Part shown: piece after piece, positions 57,981 through 64,000 of the stretch
How positions within the stretch are numbered: position 1 is the stretch's first letter
Layout of the letters: every line of letters begins with the position of its first letter
Assembly (NCBI GenBank): GCA_025266875.1
Contig: JALLLT010000035.1
Location: forward strand, 186,001-250,000
DNA from: Fennellomyces sp. T-0311
Lineage: Eukaryota > Mucoromycota > Mucoromycetes > Mucorales > Lichtheimiaceae
Reading direction: 5' to 3'
DNA: 64,000 nt
Notes under the pieces: model-generated
Database searches by the model: none
What the model was told of the DNA's origin: nothing
The model's input: the letters and a program-made list of their open reading frames with translations, nothing else
Translations under genes and position numbers: made by a program

Positions 57981-60928
57981 CTACTGATGAGGAATAAATT
58001 TAAGCTCGTAATCAATTGGCATTTCTTTTTTTGAATGAGGGTGCTTTTGTGACCAGTAGAAATACTCCCTCTTACTTGTTCCTTTAACTCGTCCTACAAA
58101 TCCAGCAATATCATCAGCTTCCACTACTACATATCTCTTGGCGCTACCGCCTGTAGTATACGGCCAAAGTCCGTTGCCTTCAGTTAGCTTTTGCAACTCG
58201 ACAAATGCAAGTATTTTTTGGCAAAGTGTCCCGTTGCTCAATATGTAGCTATGTTTAAAAAAGTACTTGGTTTCGCCAATGTATTGTCGCTGTTCTTGCT
58301 TAGGTTCTTTCTTGTTTGGGCCGCTTGTGTCTACCCAGATGTTCATTCTGACGAACGATTCTCGACCTGTTCCTCCGTAGGTAACACCATCTTTAAACAG
58401 CCTGCTGCCTATTTCTATCTTTTCGTCACCGTCGATATTTATTCCTTTGTATGATTTGTTGTACCAAGCCCAGAAGTGTCGTAGCTGTTTTTTGCATCGC
58501 ATTGTTGAAATTGAACGCTTTGAATAAGGTCCCCAGATCTCCGGGCTATTTGGATCAGTATCAAGGAAAATGCAGTCTTTTTTTCGTTTTTGTAACCGTG
58601 TATTTTCATGGTCAATGGTGTCCTCCTCATCTTCTTCCTCGACATCATCAGTCGGCTCTTGGCGCTTTCGCTTCCGAACTGCCCCGAGTTCCACAAGTAC
58701 ATTGCCGACATTCTTTCCCGGATGCCGTTTTGATCGTATCCGCTTCTTTATCTGACCGATGGCTCTTTCCATGTTGAAAGCAGCAAGGTATGGTAATGGC
58801 CCATCGCGTTCTATAGTTTTACATAGATGCGTTAGGTAGTGCATATTCACCGTAAACACGCCGGGTGATATATTGCTCTGGTCGACCTGGCCTACGAGCC
58901 ATTTAGTCCACGATTTGACTGCATTCCGTAGACATGCGATTCCGTCTGCATCGATTTCTCTTGCAAACGCATATCGATAAATGGTTGCCAAATCAATAAG
59001 TGCTGTATGCGTTGCGTTGTCGTCATAAAATTCGAGTACGATGGTTGGTACCAGGTAAAGAACAAAGTGGATCCAGTCCACAGCTCGATAGAATCCACTT
59101 TGAAATGTTAGATCACCGCAATCACCAGAAAATGACGATGGAGTCAGATTACGTGATGCCGCAATTCGTGCTCCAATTAGCTCGAGCTTCGCTTTCGGTA
59201 GATATAATGTACATCCATCTTTTCCGTACTTGCCACGCATCAACCCCCAAAGCTGTTTACCCAGTCCAGGTCCCAGTAAGTGCATGATATCGATTGGGAA
59301 AAACGTTGCTCCATGGAATGTGGGGATATCTGCGAACATGCACTTGTACTTTTGCCCGATCTGTTTGCTCTTCTTTTTAAATGTTCGTGATAGTCGAATC
59401 TCAGGCTTTGGCCTTTCCTTTTCGACGGTGCTGTTGCACTCTTGATCAGACAATGTAGCGACGTCAGGCAGCACTTTCTTCTTTGACATCGGTGGAAAAG
59501 TCATTCGACCATCAATATGTACGCCATGAATAGTACAGAACCTGCATCCATAGTAGCCACTGTGACTTTGGGTACCGGCAACTTTTGTGACAGCAGGTAT
59601 GTCTCCTCCAACGAACAAAAGATGAGCCTTTAACTTGAATTCGAAAGTGTCAGTTTTCACTATCATTCCGTCGATGCAAAGATCTTGGAGATCATTGTAC
59701 AGTGGCTCCAAAAAGCTGTAGAGATCGTCAGGTTTATTTGGGCCTGGTGCGACACAGACTTCAATCATATTGTGATCCTCGTATCGTACGTCAGGTGGCA
59801 GATTCATAATTACGACATGTACAATTGTCATGGAGTGACTTGCTTTGCGGTAAGGCTGGAAGTCGTCGGTATACAATCCTAGAGCCAAGTCGTATTCTCC
59901 TTCAAATGTACTGAGTTCTAGATCTTTGTACAAACCGCCGTCGAAGATATCCTTCATTACGTTTGCAGATTTCTCACGAGTTGTACGATACTTTAGCTTC
60001 TCCCGGGTTGCGTCGTTACTGATAAACGTAGCAAGCTGATCTTTTAGTGATATCTGGATCATAGTACTCACTGGGGTGCTCATATCCTCTTTGAAGCGCA
60101 GACTGCCACAGTGATTGCATTTGATGACACTTTTATCTTCGTTTTTGTACATCATACAACCTTGTGAGCATATGTGGTGTGATTTCGGTTCAATCCCGTA
60201 TGACTGGCGTAGCGCCTCTCTTGACTTATAGTAACTGTACAGTGGAGGCAGACACCCGTTGGTGAACTCGTTGAATCTAGATATAACGGCGTCAAAAAGG
60301 TTCTTGCTTCCACCTCGTTGCACCATCAATTCAAATATATCCATGCTCGCTTTTATATGTTCGTCCATACGAGAAAATTGTCGACGTAAATCAACCACCG
60401 TTGGTCCGGGTGTAGAACTGGTATCACTAGGCGATTTTGTGTTAGATGTGCTTGGCGGCAAGTTGCGTGTGGTTGGTGGATCCTCATTATCCCAGTCCCC
60501 CAGGTCAAAGTTGTGTTCTTGGTCATACTCGGCAGACGCATGACCGTCAACGACCTAGAAAAAGATAAAAGTGTGTAGTTAGTAATCACTCTTGGGGAAA
60601 CCAAAACGAGCATAATCAGGTACCTGAGTATTTGCTGTCACCATACTATGGCCAATATCTCCCGGAGAAGAACTAATTGTGAAAGCCTATGGAAATGATC
60701 AAAGATAATTTAGCATCACAGCATTTTAAAGATGACTTTTACGACGATTACTTGTTTTTCTTTTGAGCTTGGGGGTGGCGAGGGTTGCTTGTTAGTGACG
60801 CGTGAACCGCTGGAGGAGCGAAGCTCACCGAGTCGTATTTGTACACATCTCATCCTGTGTGCATAAATAGAATCCCGCGTTCCAGTCAAGATCCATCCGC
60901 ATGTCGTGCATCGGTTTTGATCGGCCAT
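57981..60928 (-). CDS. Tnp2-type CACTA transposase (937 aa)
   Basis: Three exons join in phase: 60928-60752, 60686-60624 and 60554-57981. The N-terminal exon encodes a zinc finger (CTTCGWILTGTRDSIYAHRMRC, C2HC), followed by a Pro/Ser/Thr-rich linker. The core shows HICSQGCMMYKNEDKS with CNHC, YDLALGLYTDDFQPYRK, VAPGPNKPDDLYSFLEPLY, LLFVGGDIPAVTKVAG, GCRFCTIHGVH, FPIDIMHLLGPGLGKQLW and FNMERAIGQIKKRI. It has no stops and is probably functional. It would bind and cut the CACTA ends. The gene is homologous along its length to the one at 10819-14167. Confidence 0.88.
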
Positions 60929-61052
60929 TGTTGAAACAGTTTGTTAGTACAATCGAGTGTGCACACGTGCGGAGTCCGTAGATCACTTCGCAATGCGCAG
61001 CAGTTTTTTATTTTTACACTTTTGACTTTTCTCATCCAATATATTCAGACAG

Positions 61053-62847
61053 ATGGCGGATGACAACACGGCAACGCTTTTATCTACGTTTCTCCGGACC
61101 ATTGGCGAATTCAAGAAATCCGTTACTGATGGATTTGCTGCGTTCGATCAGAGAATGTCTCACTTGGAAGTAGCTATGTCATCGGACCTTCAAGGCCTAA
61201 AGACCGATATGCGTGAACTTAAGGGCAAGGTTTCAGAATTCGAGCGACAACTTGCGGATGCATCGCTCACGACTAGCAACACACGAGAGCAACTTCCTCA
61301 GTACCCACGCTCGGTTCCCAACCATAATCCTTTTGCTAATGCAGAGATAGCTCGCGACGTGATGCCGCCGCCTCATCTACAAGGATCCTCGCTTCAATTT
61401 CGGTGGGATCACTATGAATACTTATGCAGAGAAGTATTGAAGAAGCTGGATATACCATATCACGAACGTTACTACGCGACCTTTAAAAGAAACGCGCTCA
61501 TGTACGCACAAGGACTTGTCTTAGATATGCGAGTGCAACATAAGCTGAGCCAGTCATGTACTTGGGAACACCTTTCAAAGCAGTCAAAGCTGGAAGCGGA
61601 AGGAATGTACGAGAAGTTGGTCGGGAAAGAATATCCGCTTGTTGCATGTGTAGAAAGTTGGGGGGCAACGTTAATGATGCGTAAAGCATTTTGGAGTCTC
61701 AAAGACAAAACGGGTAAGCATGGCAAACCTGGTAATTATGAAAACTAAGTTATCTTCTACTGTTTGCTTTAGCTCCTGACGCTGTGACAGATAATAAGTG
61801 TGTATGGGATATCATAAATCTATCGGTTATGGTTAATACAACCTTATTGCTAGCACAGCTGAACCTTCTTGTGGTGCTCAAGAATTCCCTCCTGGCAAAA
61901 GGTATTGCCTTTCTACTTTCTTGATATACTCATTGAAAAGCAATTTAGTTCTTGTGACACTTGTACCAGCCCTCAATCGCGTTCACCGAGCCATGTTTCT
62001 GAGGAGTTATCAAGTGATGGTCAAGACGACGAGCGCAGCATTGACGACGAGCGCAGCATTGACGACGAGTACAGCAGCGATGGCAATCGTGGTAATGTAT
62101 ACAACAATAATGATGATATACGCCTGGCCGAAGACATACGCCCCATGCAAACCCCTGGCCTGCTCGATGAAGTAGACGATTCGCTTTCTGGCTATCTTTC
62201 TGAGCCTGATGAGAACTATTTTCAAAAGAAGCCTTCCTTGGACACTGCACTATCAAGTGAAAATGATGAAAGCGAACCCGGGGTTGACATACAGAAGGCG
62301 CGGAAGTATAACAAATTGACCACAGCTTCCACAGGTCGCAATGGTATACAGAAGGCGTCACCAGTTAAATATAACAAGCAGAAGTCAACAGCTAGGGCTA
62401 TGCAACAGTTACAAACGGGGTCATCTGGAGAAAGCAGCAATGCAAGGATTGTTCGTAAGCGTAAGTCATTCCAAAGTATTGGGCATTATCTTTAAGAAGC
62501 ATAGTACTAATATTTATTCCACTTCAAAGCGGAAGCAGCTACTATCCTTAAGGAGCAAAACCCGAATCAAGGTATTAGAGTGATTGGAGTGCACGATGGC
62601 ACATGTTTGAATGGAGCTAGGGAATTAAACATTGGTGTTTAAAATTTTAGGAACCAAGAGGAAACCGGGAAGGCCAAAGAAATCCGAGTCTGCCAAGGAC
62701 ACGGATAGTAATCAGCCCACTCCTCAAAAGCGGCGTGGTAGGCCGCCCAAGAGAATTGAAACCGAGCTCGATAAGGACCATATTTACGAATCCATACGCA
62801 AAGGAAAACCTGTAAAAAAGCGCAAGTATACAAAGGCGCCGAAATGA
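61053..62847 (+). CDS. coiled-coil/AT-hook accessory protein of the CACTA element
   Basis: Exon 1 (61053-61713) encodes a coiled coil (FLRTIGEFKKSVTDGFAAFD and onward) and a helical domain (CTWEHLSKQSKLEAEGMYEK). Exon 2 (61773-61901) continues (APDAVTDNKCVWDIINLS). An acidic exon ends at 62460 (DEYSSDGNRGNVYNNNDD). Then come 62530-62571 and 62651-62847, which carries two AT-hooks (KRKPGRPKK and KRRGRPPKR). The junction between 61901 and the acidic exon is unresolved: the best-looking acceptor (before 61949) is off by one, while an acceptor near 62030 restores phase. The AT-hooks suggest binding to the AT-rich subterminal repeats, like plant TnpA. The gene diverges from the transposase gene. 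Confidence 0.7.
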
Positions 62848-63000
62848 AGGGTTTAGAACACGGCACGATGGAATAAAAGGAGGTAAATAGTGTGTGTAGC
62901 AACAACAGTTTATATAGTGCTATGGAAGTGTTATGAGCAATAGCAATAAATAGTCATTACATACCATAAACATTTAAAATGCATGCGCGACAATATTGAT

Positions 63001-63156
63001 ATATTTGAAAAATATTCGCTTCTTTTCACATTTTTGAAAAATATTCAAAATCGATATTCGAAATATATTCAGCACATATTCAAAACAATCCAAAAATAAA
63101 AATGTGAAAATTTTAACATCCCGCGAATATATTCTGAATTTATTTTTTCTATAGTG
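63001..63156. repeat. right subterminal repeat region and TIR of the CACTA element
   Basis: ATATTC/GAATAT motifs occur about nine times before the terminal ...TTTTTTCTATAGTG. A matching dense region is at 57832-57945 on the left. The short gap 62848-63000 has no other feature. Confidence 0.65.
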
Positions 63157-63284
63157 ATTCGGTGTTCATATTGAGCGCTACAGTTTCAGTTTCGGGCATA
63201 TTGTTGTAGGATCGACATCGCTACGGACTGTCCAAAAGGGGATAGATATTAGTTTTAATAGGAAGCGCCAACTATTAGAGGTTA

Positions 63285-63970
63285 CTAAAGGCATACTGCA
63301 CAACTCCATTCATAGGGAGCGTCATTGATGAATAGTACCAAGGGAATCAAGGTGTCTTTGCTTTTGGCAAGTAACGGCACCACATCCTGCAATTCGTAAG
63401 AATGGTGTACTTCATACTGGACAGTGTATAAGCCAGGTGGTTTTCGATAATAATCGTCCTTGAGCGAGGCAGAGAGCACATTAAAGTCATCGCCAACAAG
63501 CATGTATCTGAATAATGGGCAGTGCTTGTTGATCAGTGCCAGGATATTTGATTCACATCTGTACATCTTTAATATTTCCAGCTGCAGACAGCAAAAATAG
63601 CAGCTGCTCTGGTATGCGGTCAGAAAGTGGCGATGTGAGGTGAAAGCTTTCCAAATTCTGCTAACCACTGAGCGGGGATGATCCCAATGTTGATGTGCAA
63701 CATCGTAGCCATTGCCAAGTAGTTCGATCGCCTTAGATTCGGGTATAAAGACTTGATTGCATCCAGTCGAACCAATGACATACGCTGATTTCTGTCTCTT
63801 GGGTATATAATTCCATGAAATATGATAGCTATTTTTGTTAACGTGTGCTGTACGAGCAGCCCATAACCAGATTCAAGGATTCTGACAGCCGCTTGTAATA
63901 TATGACCAGCAGTCTGCCTTTCCTGGCTGGTATTCAATCGCCTTCGTTGTATCTGCCATTGCATCCACAT
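63285..63970 (-). pseudogene. partial F-box/LRR-like gene near the window edge
   Basis: Two overlapping frames give leucine-rich-repeat-like protein: LQLEILKMYRCESNILALIN, CPLFRYMLVGDDF and GLYTVQYEVHHSYELQDVVP. The last aligns by eye with GLKSISYDGSTPIDVHCLLP of the F-box/LRR gene at 25998. An upstream frame (RMSLVRLDAIKSLYPNLRRS) overlaps in another phase near 63650, so there is either an unresolved intron or a frameshift. The gene may continue beyond the window. The CACTA right end lies 128 bp past its stop. Confidence 0.45.
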
Positions 63971-64000
63971 TCCTCCCTTAAGTATTCATTGATTAGAGAA

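Larger units (their letters stand above)
57812..63156. mobile_element. CACTA (En/Spm) transposon, 5345 bp
   Basis: The left end reads CACTATGGGAAAAATAAATT and the right end, inverted, CACTATAGAAAAAATAAATT. Homology continues for about 34 bp to ATATTC. Subterminal regions on both sides are dense in AAATATTC/GAATATTT motifs. It carries a Tnp2 transposase (minus) and a coiled-coil/AT-hook protein (plus) that diverge from a common promoter region at 60929-61052. The flanking triplets (TTC and ATT) do not match, so the target duplication is not visible. Confidence 0.85.

Noticed and set aside
57809..63159. 3-bp target duplication of the CACTA element
   Set aside because: The triplets beside the ends are TTC and ATT, which do not match, so I do not claim a duplication.

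Overview
The window looks like a chromosome segment of an early-diverging filamentous fungus, most likely a Mucoromycota species of the order Mucorales. This is inferred from short GT-AG introns (about 54-120 bp), AT-rich spacers, a family of TPR/F-box/LRR genes, fungal housekeeping genes (NDUFV2-like, Anp1-type mannosyltransferase, BEM2-like RhoGAP, PRS1-like) and many eukaryotic transposons. I saw no tRNA, rRNA, CRISPR array or bacterial operon.

Layout. 1-5.8 kb: a spliced hypothetical gene (387-1541), fragments, a TIR-flanked element with broken coding sequence (2634-4820), and the 3' exons of a single-pass membrane protein gene (5222-5803). 5.8-23.5 kb: a nested mobile block. The outer element (5825-18118) has 42-bp terminal inverted repeats and a 9-bp target duplication (GTGATAATC at 5816-5824 and 23503-23511). 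It carries four apparently intact genes: a SWIM-type Mutator-like (MULE) transposase, a coiled-coil protein, a Tnp2 (CACTA-class) transposase, and a MULE transposase fused to an OTU cysteine protease. A non-LTR retrotransposon (18124-23496) with an 11-bp target duplication and in-frame stops is inserted at its right edge. Removing both insertions rejoins the reading frame of the membrane-protein gene.

23.5-46.1 kb is the conserved gene-rich part: two TPR/F-box/LRR genes and a relic, NDUFV2, an Anp1-family glycosyltransferase, a SWIRM protein, a large BEM2-like RasGEF/PH/RhoGAP regulator, a PRS1-like PRPP synthetase subunit and a C2H2 zinc-finger gene. Splice junctions were placed by hand, and reading phase closes in every one of these genes.

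46.1-57.8 kb is gene-poor. It holds two intact genes and one relic of a small secreted cysteine-rich family, plus several non-autonomous transposons (hAT-like with 8-bp TSD, pogo/Tc1-like with TA, small MITEs, and a short retro-insertion with a 15-bp TSD). 57.8-63.2 kb is a CACTA transposon with a divergent gene pair: a Tnp2 transposase and a coiled-coil/AT-hook protein. The same kind of pair sits inside the giant MULE-like element. The window ends in a partial F-box/LRR-like gene.
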